A stretch of 64,000 bases of DNA, from contig NZ_NOYD01000050.1 in the NCBI RefSeq assembly GCF_002258315.1, positions 1 to 64,000 of the forward strand, given 5' to 3'. Each line of letters starts with the position of its first letter. The stretch's first letter is position 1. This document shows, piece by piece, positions 13,441 to 24,628 of the stretch. A program made the position numbers and the translations under genes. Below the pieces are notes generated by a model that did not search any database, was not told the origin of the DNA, and saw only the letters and a program-made list of their open reading frames with translations. This stretch comes from Rhodococcus sp. 06-462-5 (GTDB lineage: Bacteria > Actinomycetota > Actinomycetes > Mycobacteriales > Mycobacteriaceae).

Positions 13441-13695
13441 TCAACTCCGCCTGAGCCGAGACCGTCGAAGCTGGGACAGGAGCATCGCGCCGCCGGAGTG
13501 CACGTGGCCGCCGAAATCTGTGTCGCCGGGTTTCTCTCCCGGCTCGATAGAGGATCCCTCCGAAGTGGAACCGTCGTCGTGTTGTTCCGCAGTTGCCGCA
13601 ACGGCAACCGAGATAGTGGGTGCCTCGGGCACCTGATTCCCTTCTGTCGGTTCGCGCTGAGGTCCCACTCCGTGAGAAGCGGACCGTTCGGCCAC
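13441..13695 (-). CDS. Doubtful small ORF upstream of the CNNM pair
   Basis: The 84-codon frame ends 3 bases before the GTG start of the CNNM gene and is in the same reading frame. The product is low-complexity and hydrophilic, with no family features. It occupies most of a 345-base gap between guaB1 and the CNNM pair that must also hold the CNNM promoter. It could be a leader peptide or simply open by chance in GC-rich DNA. Confidence 0.2.
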   Translation of the reverse strand: MAERSASHGVGPQREPTEGNQVPEAPTISVAVAATAEQHDDGSTSEGSSIEPGEKPGDTDFGGHVHSGGAMLLSQLRRSRLRRS

Positions 13696-13782
13696 ACGCC
13701 GGGAATCGAATGCTCGATTTCCCGACGAGTGACGAGCGTGAACAGCTGTGTGTGCTGTAGCGAGTCTAACCGTGCCCGACCG

Positions 13783-16120
<2,338 letters not shown>

Positions 16121-16124
<4 letters not shown>

Positions 16125-17425
16125 CCGCGTCGTCCTCGGCTGCCGCCCCGCCTGCCTCCGGCCCGCCCGCTTCGCTCGTGTCGGACGGGTGCGGCACCGC
16201 GTCGAGAACTGCGAGGAGCAGGCGATTCCGCCGCCTCGGCCGAGATCGGGCGGCCGATGGGTGTACGAGCCCCCGTCAATCGACGCCACGAGGTGGGATC
16301 GGTCTCGGTGTCGACCACCGTTGCCGAGACACCGGCATCGCCGGCCATCGCACACACGTGATCCAGCTGCTCGGCGGTGGCCAACGTCACGACGGTTCCG
16401 CTGGCACCGGCGCGTGCAGTGCGACCTGCGCGATGCACGTAGTCCTTGGAGTCCAACGGTGGATCGACGTGGACCACGAGGGTGACGTCGTCGACGTGAA
16501 CCCCACGTGCTGCGACATCGGTCGCGATCAGTGCAGTCGATCCGCCGGCGCCGAAAGCGGCAAGCGAGCGTGTGCGGTGAGCCTGAGTCTTGTTGCCGTG
16601 CAGCGACGATACCGATACGCCCAGCCGGCGACAGTCGTCGGTGAGTCTGTCGACGGCGTGAGTGGTCCGGACGAACAGCAACGTGCGACCGTCTCTGTTG
16701 GCAAGTGCGGCAGCTACTTCGGTCTTGCGGGCAGCATCGACCCTGAACACGTAGTGCGCAATGTCGGGCTCGCTGACCGATTCCGCCGTGGAATGTTCGG
16801 CTGGATCGTTCAGGAACTTCTCGACCAGGCGGTCGACGTCGGCGTCGAGGGTCGCCGAGAACAGCAGCCGCTGCCCGTCGGCCGGTGTCGCGGCGAGGAG
16901 TGAATCGACCTGGGGTAGAAATCCCATGTCCACCATGCGATCCGCCTCGTCGATCACGGTCACCTCCACGCGATCCAACGTGATCGAGCGGCGCTGGATC
17001 AGGTCGTTGAGGCGACCGGGGGTGGCGACCACGATGTCGATTCCGCGCTGGATCTCTCGGACGTTGCGTTCGAGAGGAACGCCGCCGACCACACCGACGC
17101 TGCGCAGGCCGAACGTCGCACCGTGGAGGTCGAGCACTTCCTGGATCTGGAGCGCGAGTTCGCGAGTGGGGGCGAGTACGAGTCCGCGCGGTGCACCGGG
17201 CTGACTGCGGCGGCCGGCGAGCCGTACGAGCAGCGGAAGCCCGAACGCGAGAGTCTTCCCCGATCCGGTCGGAGCACGACCGAGCACATCGCGGCCCTCG
17301 AGCGCATCGGGCAGGGCGGCGGACTGGATCGGAAACGGCTCGGAGACACCCGCTTTCCTCAGCGAGTGCACGAGAACCACGGGCAGTCCCAGTTCTGCGA
17401 ACGATCGAACGGATTGACCCGGCAT
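16121..17425 (-). CDS. DEAD-box RNA helicase (short form)
   Basis: The 434-residue helicase has all core motifs: Q motif FPIQSAALPDAL, motif I APTGSGKT, PTRELA, TPGR, DEAD in VIDEADRMVDMGF, SAT, and motif VI HRAGRTAR. A basic Gly/Arg-rich tail (about 395-434) probably binds RNA. It unwinds or remodels RNA, for example in ribosome assembly or decay. It heads a leftward operon with the EamA transporter and guaB1. A larger paralogue lies at 19719-21452, with gnd in between. Confidence 0.93.
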
Positions 17426-17571
17426 GGCTGTGACCCTACCGCTGCGTCGACCAGGCGTCGGAATCTTCTTGTCGGTGCCCCGCGCAATACTCGCCGATAG
17501 AACGCGTGTTCGATGGGCGTTCGAGACCGTGATTGCCGAGGGGGCGATCGCACGCAGAGTGTGGGGGAGCT

Positions 17572-18042
17572 ATGTGCAAGATGTGTCAGGGCTACAGCGT
17601 CGACGAGTACATCGACGGTGTGAAACGCACGATCGACAAGTGTGGGTGGGCTCTGCAGTACGTCGAATCGGAAGTCGATCCCGACGGTATCCACCCGGCC
17701 TTCTGCTACACGGTCGGTCTCACGAATTTTGGCAGCCCTGAGATCGTCGTCACGGGGCGCGGGCCACACGAGTCCTCGCGAATTCTCAATTCGCTCGGTG
17801 CCTCGGTGGCTTCGGGAATGCTGGAGCTCGAATCCGGAATTGGTTGCATCGCAGCAGGATTCGAGTTGTTCACCATCGACGTGCCGGACTGCGCGGACAT
17901 TCTCTACACCGCGTCCGACGTCTACGGTCAAGGGTGCTTCAGTGCCGTGCAGGCGGTGTGGAAGGACCTGGAAGGTGCACTGCCGTGGGAGGGCATCCCG
18001 TCGACGGTGGTCCAACCGGTCCTCGGGCCGGTGCCCGTCTGA
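17572..18042 (+). CDS. DUF4262 domain protein
   Basis: The 156-residue protein begins MCKMCQGYS and contains the DUF4262 pattern: HPAFCYTVGLTNFGSPEIVVTG and a second part with CFSAVQAVWKDLEGALPWEG. The function of the family is unknown; it is common in actinobacteria and carries several Cys residues near the N-terminus. ATG 17572 follows GGGGGAG, so the 13-codon upstream extension is not needed. It is a single gene with a perfect hairpin after its stop. Confidence 0.85.
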   Translation: MCKMCQGYSVDEYIDGVKRTIDKCGWALQYVESEVDPDGIHPAFCYTVGLTNFGSPEIVVTGRGPHESSRILNSLGASVASGMLELESGIGCIAAGFELFTIDVPDCADILYTASDVYGQGCFSAVQAVWKDLEGALPWEGIPSTVVQPVLGPVPV

Positions 18043-18059
18043 CCGGATTCCGTGCTGTA

Positions 18060-18094
18060 CCGGTGGCGCTGCGTGGTGAACGCAGCGCCACCGG
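18060..18094. terminator. Bidirectional terminator hairpin (DUF4262 / gnd)
   Basis: CCGGTGGCGCTGCGT (18060-18074) pairs perfectly with ACGCAGCGCCACCGG (18080-18094) around a 5-base loop. The 15-bp stem sits between convergent stops. Confidence 0.8.
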
Positions 18095-18108
18095 CGGACG
18101 ATTGTCGG

Positions 18109-19560
18109 TCAGGCTTCGATCTCGGAACGATCGCCGCTCCACAGCGTGTGGAACTTTCCTTCCGAGTCGGTTCGCTCGTAGGTGTGCGCCCCGAAGAAGT
18201 CGCGCTGTCCCTGGGTCAGTGCGGCCGGTAGACGCTCTGCCCGCAACGCGTCGTAGTAGGAGAGCGAGGACGCGAACGCGGGGACCGGAATGCCCAACGA
18301 GGCTGCGGTGATGACGACCCGACGCCAGCTGTCGATGGCGTTCTCGATGGCGTCCCGGAAGTACGGGGCCAGGATCAAGCTCGGCAGTTCGGCGTTGTCG
18401 TCGTACGCGTCCTTGATGCGATCGAGGAACCGAGCACGAATGATGCAGCCCCCGCGCCAGATCGTGGCGAGGTCACCGGGATGCAGATTCCAGTCGTATT
18501 CGGCACTGCCCGCGGCGATCTGGTCGAAGCCCTGCGCGTAGGCGACGATCTTCGACGCGTACAGAGCCCGACTGATGTCGTGCGTGAACTGCTCCGCATC
18601 GGTCGGCTTGTCGGCGAGTGTTCCCGAGGCGAGCCCGACGGCTGCCTTGCGCTGAGCGCGCGACCCCGACAGAGCCCGAGCGAACACCGCCTCGGCGATA
18701 CCGGTGACGGGAACGCCGAGGTCCAGGGCCGCCTTGACGGTCCAGCGACCGGTGCCCTTCTGCTCCGCAGCGTCGACGATCACGTCGACGAGAGGCTGAC
18801 CGGTCTTGGCGTCGACCTGGCGGAGAACCTCGGCGGTGATCTCGACGAGGTAGCTCTCCAGATCACCGTTGTTCCACTCGGTGAACACGTCCGCTACCTG
18901 AGCCGGCGTGTAACCGAGAGCGTCGCGGAACAGATTGTAGGCCTCGCCGATGAGCTGCATATCGGCGTATTCGATGCCGTTGTGGACCATCTTGACGAAG
19001 TGTCCGGAGCCGTCGGGTCCGATGTGGGTGCAGCACGGCGTGCCGTCGACCTGCGCTGCGATGGATTCCAGCAGCGGTCCGAGGGCCTTGTAGGACTCGG
19101 CCGGACCACCCGGCATGATCGACGGCCCGTTGAGAGCGCCTTCTTCGCCGCCGGAGATGCCGGCACCGACGAAGAGCAGTCCGCGTTCCTTCATGGCCGC
19201 CTCGCGACGGATGGTGTCGGTGTAGAGGGCGTTACCACCGTCGATGATGATGTCGCCCTCCTCCATCGCGCCTGCAAGCTCCTCGATCACCGCGTCCGTG
19301 GGATCGCCTGCCTTGACCATGATGAGCACTCGGCGCGGCTTCGCGAGAGCGGCGACGAACTCCTCGATGGTCTCTGTGCGAACGAAGTTGCCCTCGGTGC
19401 CGTGCTCGGCGATCAGGGCATCGGTCTTGGCGACACTGCGGTTGTGCAATGCGACGGTGTGGCCGTGATGGGCGAAGTTGCGGGCGATGTTGGAGCCCAT
19501 GACGGCGAGTCCGGTGACTCCGATCTGAGCCAGTTCTGTCGGTTCTGCTGCTGAGGTCAT
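18109..19560 (-). CDS. gnd: 6-phosphogluconate dehydrogenase, decarboxylating
   Basis: The 483-residue protein is of the long, canonical 6PGDH class. It has the NADP-binding motif VTGLAVMGSNIARNFA near residue 14 and ISGGEEGALNGPSIMPGG at about 131. The catalytic stretch GSGHFVKMVHNGIEYADMQLI contains the conserved Lys and His-Asn, and the substrate loop CIIRARFLD lies at about 381. It oxidises 6-phosphogluconate to ribulose 5-phosphate, making NADPH in the pentose phosphate pathway. The start is ATG 19560. Position next to the blaI-type pair matches gnd1 of Mycobacterium tuberculosis. Confidence 0.97.
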   Translation of the reverse strand: MTSAAEPTELAQIGVTGLAVMGSNIARNFAHHGHTVALHNRSVAKTDALIAEHGTEGNFVRTETIEEFVAALAKPRRVLIMVKAGDPTDAVIEELAGAMEEGDIIIDGGNALYTDTIRREAAMKERGLLFVGAGISGGEEGALNGPSIMPGGPAESYKALGPLLESIAAQVDGTPCCTHIGPDGSGHFVKMVHNGIEYADMQLIGEAYNLFRDALGYTPAQVADVFTEWNNGDLESYLVEITAEVLRQVDAKTGQPLVDVIVDAAEQKGTGRWTVKAALDLGVPVTGIAEAVFARALSGSRAQRKAAVGLASGTLADKPTDAEQFTHDISRALYASKIVAYAQGFDQIAAGSAEYDWNLHPGDLATIWRGGCIIRARFLDRIKDAYDDNAELPSLILAPYFRDAIENAIDSWRRVVITAASLGIPVPAFASSLSYYDALRAERLPAALTQGQRDFFGAHTYERTDSEGKFHTLWSGDRSEIEA

Positions 19561-19636
19561 ACAGACAGCTTTCCCTGCCGCGAGATTTCGCGCGAGCCAA
19601 CCCCCCGGCCGGTGTCGAACCCGACCACCCGCAACG

Positions 19637-19677
19637 ACAACGGGTGCCGCATTCGCGAAGAATGCGGCACCCGTTGT
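19637..19677. terminator. Terminator hairpin downstream of the DEAD-box helicase
   Basis: ACAACGGGTGCCGCATT (19637-19653) pairs perfectly with AATGCGGCACCCGTTGT (19661-19677), loop of 7. It should end the leftward helicase transcript before gnd. Confidence 0.8.
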
Positions 19678-19718
19678 TGCAGGTTCGGTCGGATCACGAC
19701 CTCACGGTGACGAAGCGA

Positions 19719-21452
19719 TCAGTGGCTGCGAGCCGGACCGTCGAAACCGTCGTACGAGCGGCGTTCCGTGCGGCTGCGGAAGCCTCCCGAGCGGTGCTCG
19801 TCCTGGCGGGGGCCGGACGCGGGACGACGGTTGTCGGAGCCACGGTTGTCGGAGCCGCGACCTTCGTAGCCACGACCCTCGGAGCCGCGGTACGAGCTCG
19901 AGTCGGAGCGACGCGGGCGGTCTCCCTGGTAGCCCTCGCTGCTGCGCGGGTTGGAGCCCTGGTATCCGCCGCCGCTGCGGGGATTGGAACCCTGGTAGCC
20001 CTCGCCGCGCGGGTTCGAGCCCTGATAGCCGGTGCGGGGACGGTCTCCCTGGTAGCCCTCGCTGCTGCGCGGGTTGGAGCCCTGGTATCCGCCACTGCTG
20101 CGGGGATTCGAGCCCTGGTATCCGCCGCCGCTGCGCGGGTTGGAGCCCTGGTATCCGGGACGGCTGTTCCGGTCGCGGGGAGCGGACTCGGCGCGCAAGG
20201 GCTCACCGGTCGGCTTCTTCGCTCCGGTGATGCTGTTCAGCTCGGCCGAACCGGGCGATACGTTGACGGCGGTGGCCTTGACGCCGGCCATACCGGTCAG
20301 GCGCAGAACCTGACGACGCTGGTTGGGGAGCACGATCGCGACGACGGTGCCCTTCTCCCCGGCGCGTGCCGTGCGTCCTGCGCGGTGCAGGTAGTCCTTG
20401 TGGTCTGCGGGCGGATCGACGTGGACGACCAGGTCGATACCGTCGACGTGGATTCCGCGAGCAGCAACGTCGGTGGCGACGAGGACGGGTGTACGGCCGT
20501 TCTTGAAGCGCTCGAGAACGCGGGTGCGCTGATTCTGTGCCTTGCCACCGTGCAGTGACTCCGCGGCGATGCCGAGCGCACGCAGGCGATCGGTGATTCC
20601 GTCGCAGCCCAGCTTGGTACGCGCGAACATGATGGTGCGACCGCCTTCGCGGGCGCCGATCTCGGACAGAACGAGATCCTTCTGACCCCGGTCGACCATG
20701 AGGACGTAGTGATCCATGGTGCGGACGCTGGCTTTGCCGTCCTGGGTGGAGTGCTCGACGTGATCGGGCAGGAACTGGCGGACCAGCGACTGAACCTCAC
20801 GGTCGAGGGTGGCCGAGAACAGCATGCGCTGTCCGTCTGCCGGGGTGTCGGCGAGGACTGCACGTACCTCGGGCAGGAAGCCCATGTCGGCCATCTGATC
20901 GGCCTCGTCGAGCGCGGTGATCTCGATGGAGTCCAGGATGCAAGTGCCCTGGCGGAGGTGATCGGCGAGGCGGCCCGGGGTGGCGACGAGGACGTCGACT
21001 CCGCGTCGGAGCTGCTCGACCTGCTTGTTGAACGGGGTGCCGCCGACGGCGGGCATGACTCGCAGGCCCTGCGCATTGGCGTAGGGAGCGAGGGATTCGA
21101 CAACCTGGAACGCGAGCTCGCGGGTGGGGACCAACACGAGCGAACGCGGGCGCTTGGCCGCCGGGCGGTCGGTGTGCAGCGACAGGCGCTGCAAGATCGG
21201 CAGGCCGAAGGCAAGGGTCTTGCCCGAGCCGGTCTGCGCACGACCGAGGACGTTCTTACCGGCGATGGCGTCGGGAAGTGCCTTCTCCTGGATGGGGGAG
21301 GGCACGGTGATCGAGTTGCGCGCCAATGCGGCGACGACTGCCTCGGGCAGTCCGAGATCGGCGAAGGTGAATGCCGGTGCCGCTACGGGCGTCGGGACTG
21401 CCGTGGCGTCGGAAGTGGTGGAAACGGGTGTGTTGGAAACAGCGTGGGTCAC
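19719..21452 (-). CDS. DEAD-box RNA helicase with repeat-rich C-terminal tail (RhlE type)
   Basis: The 577-residue protein carries a complete DEAD-box core (about 30-400): VPSPIQEKALP, AQTGSGKT, PTRELA, TPGRL, LDEADQMADMGF, SAT, HRAGRTAR. The C-terminal 150 residues are disordered, Arg/Gly/Ser/Tyr-rich, with eight GYQG units and later GRGYEGRGSDNRG-type words. Such RGG-like tails bind RNA and may drive condensation. The start is GTG 21452; the 277-base region upstream has no gene and could be a long 5' leader, common for cold-inducible helicases. Confidence 0.93.
   Translation of the reverse strand: MTHAVSNTPVSTTSDATAVPTPVAAPAFTFADLGLPEAVVAALARNSITVPSPIQEKALPDAIAGKNVLGRAQTGSGKTLAFGLPILQRLSLHTDRPAAKRPRSLVLVPTRELAFQVVESLAPYANAQGLRVMPAVGGTPFNKQVEQLRRGVDVLVATPGRLADHLRQGTCILDSIEITALDEADQMADMGFLPEVRAVLADTPADGQRMLFSATLDREVQSLVRQFLPDHVEHSTQDGKASVRTMDHYVLMVDRGQKDLVLSEIGAREGGRTIMFARTKLGCDGITDRLRALGIAAESLHGGKAQNQRTRVLERFKNGRTPVLVATDVAARGIHVDGIDLVVHVDPPADHKDYLHRAGRTARAGEKGTVVAIVLPNQRRQVLRLTGMAGVKATAVNVSPGSAELNSITGAKKPTGEPLRAESAPRDRNSRPGYQGSNPRSGGGYQGSNPRSSGGYQGSNPRSSEGYQGDRPRTGYQGSNPRGEGYQGSNPRSGGGYQGSNPRSSEGYQGDRPRRSDSSSYRGSEGRGYEGRGSDNRGSDNRRPASGPRQDEHRSGGFRSRTERRSYDGFDGPARSH
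19915..20160 (-). repeat. In-frame tandem repeat coding (G)GYQGSNPR / GYQGDRPR units
   Basis: Eight units of about 10 codons each, encoding GYQGSNPR (six copies) or GYQGDRPR (two copies) with short variable joints, lie inside the helicase tail. The DNA units are nearly identical, so copy number may vary between strains by recombination or slippage. Confidence 0.85.
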
Positions 21453-21729
21453 GCAGTAAAGCCTCTCCGGATTGCGGGCACGCCAATAAGCCCGAAGCTG
21501 AGAGCACCCGAAGAACCGGGAAACACGAAGAACAGCCAGAACACATTGATACGAGCCAGGGCACTGTCACCTGGCCATCAGAATGCAGACGAGAACTGCA
21601 TAAAGTGGGGCTGTTTGTGCCATTTCGATTGCTAGGCCGCGATGGCGACCGGTCTCTACTGTACGGGACGTACCGCGAATTGTTCGACTCGAGTCGATGT
21701 GACCTGTGCGACCCCGATCGCGTACGGAC
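21453..21729 (-). promoter_or_regulatory. 277-base gene-free region upstream of the helicase
   Basis: I see no ORF with coding character. It lies between the M56 peptidase stop and the helicase start and has an imperfect CCAGGTGACAGTGCCCTGG-like hairpin around 21556-21575. It should hold the helicase promoter and a leader; the transcript start cannot be placed by eye. Confidence 0.3.
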
Positions 21730-22686
21730 TCACCCGACGAGCTTGCTCAGTTCCTCGAGCCACGGCATGGCGACGTAGATCGTGGGAAGAACGAGGATCA
21801 CCACGGCCGCCGCGTAGGCGGCCGCAGCGATACGCACATCGGCGCCCGGGCCGTTCAAGCGCTGAACTCGAATGAGGGTGTGCGGCCCTCCGGCCGCCAT
21901 CGCACCACGCGGTGCGGTGGACCCGGCACAGGTGACCAGTGCCCTGGCCAACGGAGTGGGCCCGGTGACCTTGACCGCCGAGTCGTCCGCGAGCAGCTCG
22001 ACCAGCAGCTGCACGCTGCCGAGTGCCGACTTGCTGCGGACGATCCGCGGGAACGCTTCGTTGACGGCGGTGAATGCTTCGAGGACCAGGTCGTGGCGGG
22101 CGCGTAGGTGTGACCGCTCGTGACTGAGGATGGCGGTGACTTCCGCCTCCGAAAGGTTGGCCAGTGTTCCACGGCTGAGAACCACCCGCTGACGCAGACC
22201 GGGTAGGCAGTACGCGATCGGTTCGGCCGCGTCGAGCACGCGAATGTCTGCATCGCGAAGACCGCGGAAAGGGTTCTCGCCCAAGTCGCTTCGATCCAGC
22301 AGATCGACGAGCACACGGTGCCTGGAACGTCGACGACGGGTTCTGACCGCTACCTGAACGACGGAGAACATGAGCTTGGCGCCGATACCGAGCGTGATGG
22401 CGAGGACGACGACGTAGAGGATCCACAGGGGCAGGCCGAGTGCGTCGATCTCGTCGGTCGGTGCCGTCGTGGGACGACCGTCCGGGCCGGGGACCAGGAG
22501 CAGTCCGCCGATGGCGAGGCCGGAGCTGAAAGCCGAGAGCACAGCAGCAAGGGCAATTGCCTGCCACAGCACCAGTGCCGCGCGTGGTGACCGGTACGGC
22601 CAACTCGCGCGAGCGAGCACTGCCGGAACCGGCCCAGCCAGGATCAGCGCGAGTACTGCGAATACCAGCGCAGTCGTCGAGTTCAT
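21730..22686 (-). CDS. M56-family membrane metallopeptidase (BlaR1-like, Rv1845c type)
   Basis: The 318-residue protein has about four or five transmembrane helices (first at about 5-27, last at about 285-305) and a cytoplasmic zinc protease segment with HERSH in ILSHERSHLRARHD (about residues 185-199). A downstream ELLADDSA probably gives the third zinc ligand. In beta-lactam sensing systems the M56 protein leads to cleavage of the BlaI repressor, but this protein has no penicillin-binding sensor domain. It follows the BlaI-type gene by 23 bases, forming a repressor/protease pair as in mycobacteria. Confidence 0.9.
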   Translation of the reverse strand: MNSTTALVFAVLALILAGPVPAVLARASWPYRSPRAALVLWQAIALAAVLSAFSSGLAIGGLLLVPGPDGRPTTAPTDEIDALGLPLWILYVVVLAITLGIGAKLMFSVVQVAVRTRRRRSRHRVLVDLLDRSDLGENPFRGLRDADIRVLDAAEPIAYCLPGLRQRVVLSRGTLANLSEAEVTAILSHERSHLRARHDLVLEAFTAVNEAFPRIVRSKSALGSVQLLVELLADDSAVKVTGPTPLARALVTCAGSTAPRGAMAAGGPHTLIRVQRLNGPGADVRIAAAAYAAAVVILVLPTIYVAMPWLEELSKLVG

Positions 22687-22709
22687 GTCCTCACTTACTG
22701 CCGCGAGCG

Positions 22710-23126
22710 TCAGTCCGTCGGACGGCCATCTCCAGCCGAAGGGGACTTCGATGTCGATTGTGCCACTTCCAACGCGGCGAGCGCCTCACGGAGGGCGGCG
22801 GCTTCGTCGGCCCCGACCTGACCGACGAAGTGCACGAGTGCCGCTGCGCGTCCACCCGACGCCGGTGCCTGCGACAGCGCGTCGACCATGAGGCTGGCGA
22901 CCAGCTCGTCGCGGCCGTGCAACGGGGCGTAGCGATGCGCTCTGTCATCGCGCTGCTGCACGACCAACTTCTTCTTCGCCAGCCGCTGCAGCACCGTCAT
23001 CACCGTCGTGTACGCGAGTTCGCGATGCGTCGCCAGCGCCTCGTGCACCTGTCGAACCGTCTGGGGATCCGACGACTCCCACAGATGGTCCATCACTGCA
23101 CGCTCTAGTTCACCAAGACCAGCCAT
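22710..23126 (-). CDS. blaI: BlaI/MecI-type winged-helix repressor (Rv1846c-like)
   Basis: The 138-residue protein has a BlaI winged helix at about residues 5-80: LERAVMDHLWES, VRQVHEALATHRELAYTTVMTVLQRLAKKKLV and the wing RAHRYAPL. The rest (85-125) is a helical dimerisation part. In the mycobacterial homologue the regulon includes the M56 partner and other genes, and repression is lifted on cell-wall stress. A palindrome 35 bases upstream of ATG 23126 is a likely autoregulatory site. Confidence 0.93.
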   Translation of the reverse strand: MAGLGELERAVMDHLWESSDPQTVRQVHEALATHRELAYTTVMTVLQRLAKKKLVVQQRDDRAHRYAPLHGRDELVASLMVDALSQAPASGGRAAALVHFVGQVGADEAAALREALAALEVAQSTSKSPSAGDGRPTD

Positions 23127-23160
23127 TCGTCCGAGTCTACGGCTACTCCGACGCGGATGC

Positions 23161-23179
23161 GTACTACTCGTAGTAGTAC
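23161..23179. promoter_or_regulatory. Probable BlaI operator
   Basis: GTACTAC (23161-23167) and GTAGTAC (23173-23179) are perfect 7-bp arms around TCGTA. The dyad sits 35 bases before blaI and about 150 bases before the divergent esterase gene. BlaI repressors bind TAC/GTA-type dyads, so binding is likely but inferred. Confidence 0.65.
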
Positions 23180-23326
23180 CGACCGGTCAACGGGTGTGGG
23201 ATCGGTCATAGACGCGGTCGCGGCGAATCGGCGGGTCTCGACCGCAGGAATCCCGGGGCGAATATTCTGTGCTGTGATCGTGCCGCCCCTCGGCCCGACT
23301 TTCGAGAAGTGAGCGGAGACGAAAGC

Positions 23327-24628
23327 GTGGACTGGTTCGATTCCCTGTCGTTGATCGACGGCCCGGTACCGGTGATCGTGTCCGTTCTCGGTGCCCTCGG
23401 TGGTCTGTGGCTGCTCTTCTCGAGATCGCGGCGATACGCCACGCGCGCGCTGCCGATCGCGGCGACGGCGGCGATCGTCGCCACAGCGGTCGGCTACGTG
23501 GTGGTCGAGAAGGTGTGGCGACCGTTCCCGGACCCGATCGAGACCGCGATCTACGTGTGGATCGGAGTCGGCCTCGCTGCGCTGTTCGCTGTGCTGCCCA
23601 GGTCGTTCGCCGCGCGAGGGGTGCTGGGCACCTCGGCGTCCGTGCTCGCGACGGTGTTCGTGGTCGCGACGTCGGCCCTGCACGTCAACCTCGAGTTCGA
23701 CGCCTATCCCACCGTGGGCAACGCTCTCGGGGCCGAGTCCGCGGCGCGCATTCAGTTCTCGGATGTGCCCGCTGCGGTCGAACAGACCGTCACGGGCACG
23801 CCGCTGGAGTCGGTCTGGACCGCGCCCTCGGATCTGGCGGCCGCCGGAAGAATCACCTCCGCCTCCATTCCGGCCACTGCGTCGAATTTCTCTGCACGAG
23901 ATGCGGAGATCTACCTGCCGCCCGCCTACTTCGCCGACCCTCGTCCGCTCCTTCCGGTTCTCGTGCTGCTCGCCGGTCAGCCGGGAGCACCCGAGGACTG
24001 GCTCAACGGCGGGAAGCTCGCCGAGACCATGGACAACTTCGCTCGCGATCATGCAGGTCTCGCGCCGGTCGTCGTCGTAGCGGACGGAACCGGGTCGTCG
24101 ATGGCGAATCCGCTCTGTGTCGACTCACCCCTGGGCAACGTGGACACGTATCTTTCCCGCGACGTGCCCGACTGGATCGACAGTGCGCTGCAGGTGGACC
24201 CGAATCGCGCGCACTGGGCGATCGGTGGATTGTCCTACGGCGGTACGTGCTCGATTCAGATGGCGACCAATCATCCCGATGTCTATCCCACGTTTCTCGA
24301 CCTCTCCGGCCAGCGCGAGCCGACTCTCGGCGATCGAGACCGCACGGTGCAGCAGGCCTTCGGGGGAAACTCCGCGGCATTCACCGCCGTCAACCCGCTC
24401 GACCTGCTGAAATCACGTCAGTACCCCGACTCGGCCGGTATTTTCGTCGTGGGCTCGGACGACAAGGACTACAAGCCGGGCCAACAGGAGATGTACGACG
24501 CGGCGAAGGCCGCCGGAATGGACGTGCAGTACGTGGAGGTACCGGGCGGACACAGCTTCGCGGTGTGGTCGGAAGGCCTTCGACGTGAGCTCCCGTGGTT
24601 GGCAACGAGGACAGGGTTGATTTCGTGA
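23327..24628 (+). CDS. Membrane-anchored esterase (alpha/beta hydrolase), partner of MprF-type synthase
   Basis: The 433-residue protein has four hydrophobic helices in residues 1-125 and an extracytoplasmic alpha/beta hydrolase domain of the esterase D/Ag85-like type (about 170-425). The nucleophile motif is GLSYGGT, and the final catalytic His is in VPGGHSFAVWSE. GTG 23327 is preferred, having GGAG 8 bases upstream; GTG 23309 is an alternative. The stop overlaps the start of the MprF-type gene. In Corynebacterium an esterase next to such a synthase affects levels of alanylated lipids, so this one may hydrolyse aminoacylated lipids. This function is inferred. Confidence 0.85.
   Translation: MDWFDSLSLIDGPVPVIVSVLGALGGLWLLFSRSRRYATRALPIAATAAIVATAVGYVVVEKVWRPFPDPIETAIYVWIGVGLAALFAVLPRSFAARGVLGTSASVLATVFVVATSALHVNLEFDAYPTVGNALGAESAARIQFSDVPAAVEQTVTGTPLESVWTAPSDLAAAGRITSASIPATASNFSARDAEIYLPPAYFADPRPLLPVLVLLAGQPGAPEDWLNGGKLAETMDNFARDHAGLAPVVVVADGTGSSMANPLCVDSPLGNVDTYLSRDVPDWIDSALQVDPNRAHWAIGGLSYGGTCSIQMATNHPDVYPTFLDLSGQREPTLGDRDRTVQQAFGGNSAAFTAVNPLDLLKSRQYPDSAGIFVVGSDDKDYKPGQQEMYDAAKAAGMDVQYVEVPGGHSFAVWSEGLRRELPWLATRTGLIS

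Noticed and set aside
19915..20160. Regularly repeated units suggesting a CRISPR-like array
   Set aside because: The repeats are in frame, encode GYQG units in the helicase tail, have no spacers of constant length, and there are no cas genes.
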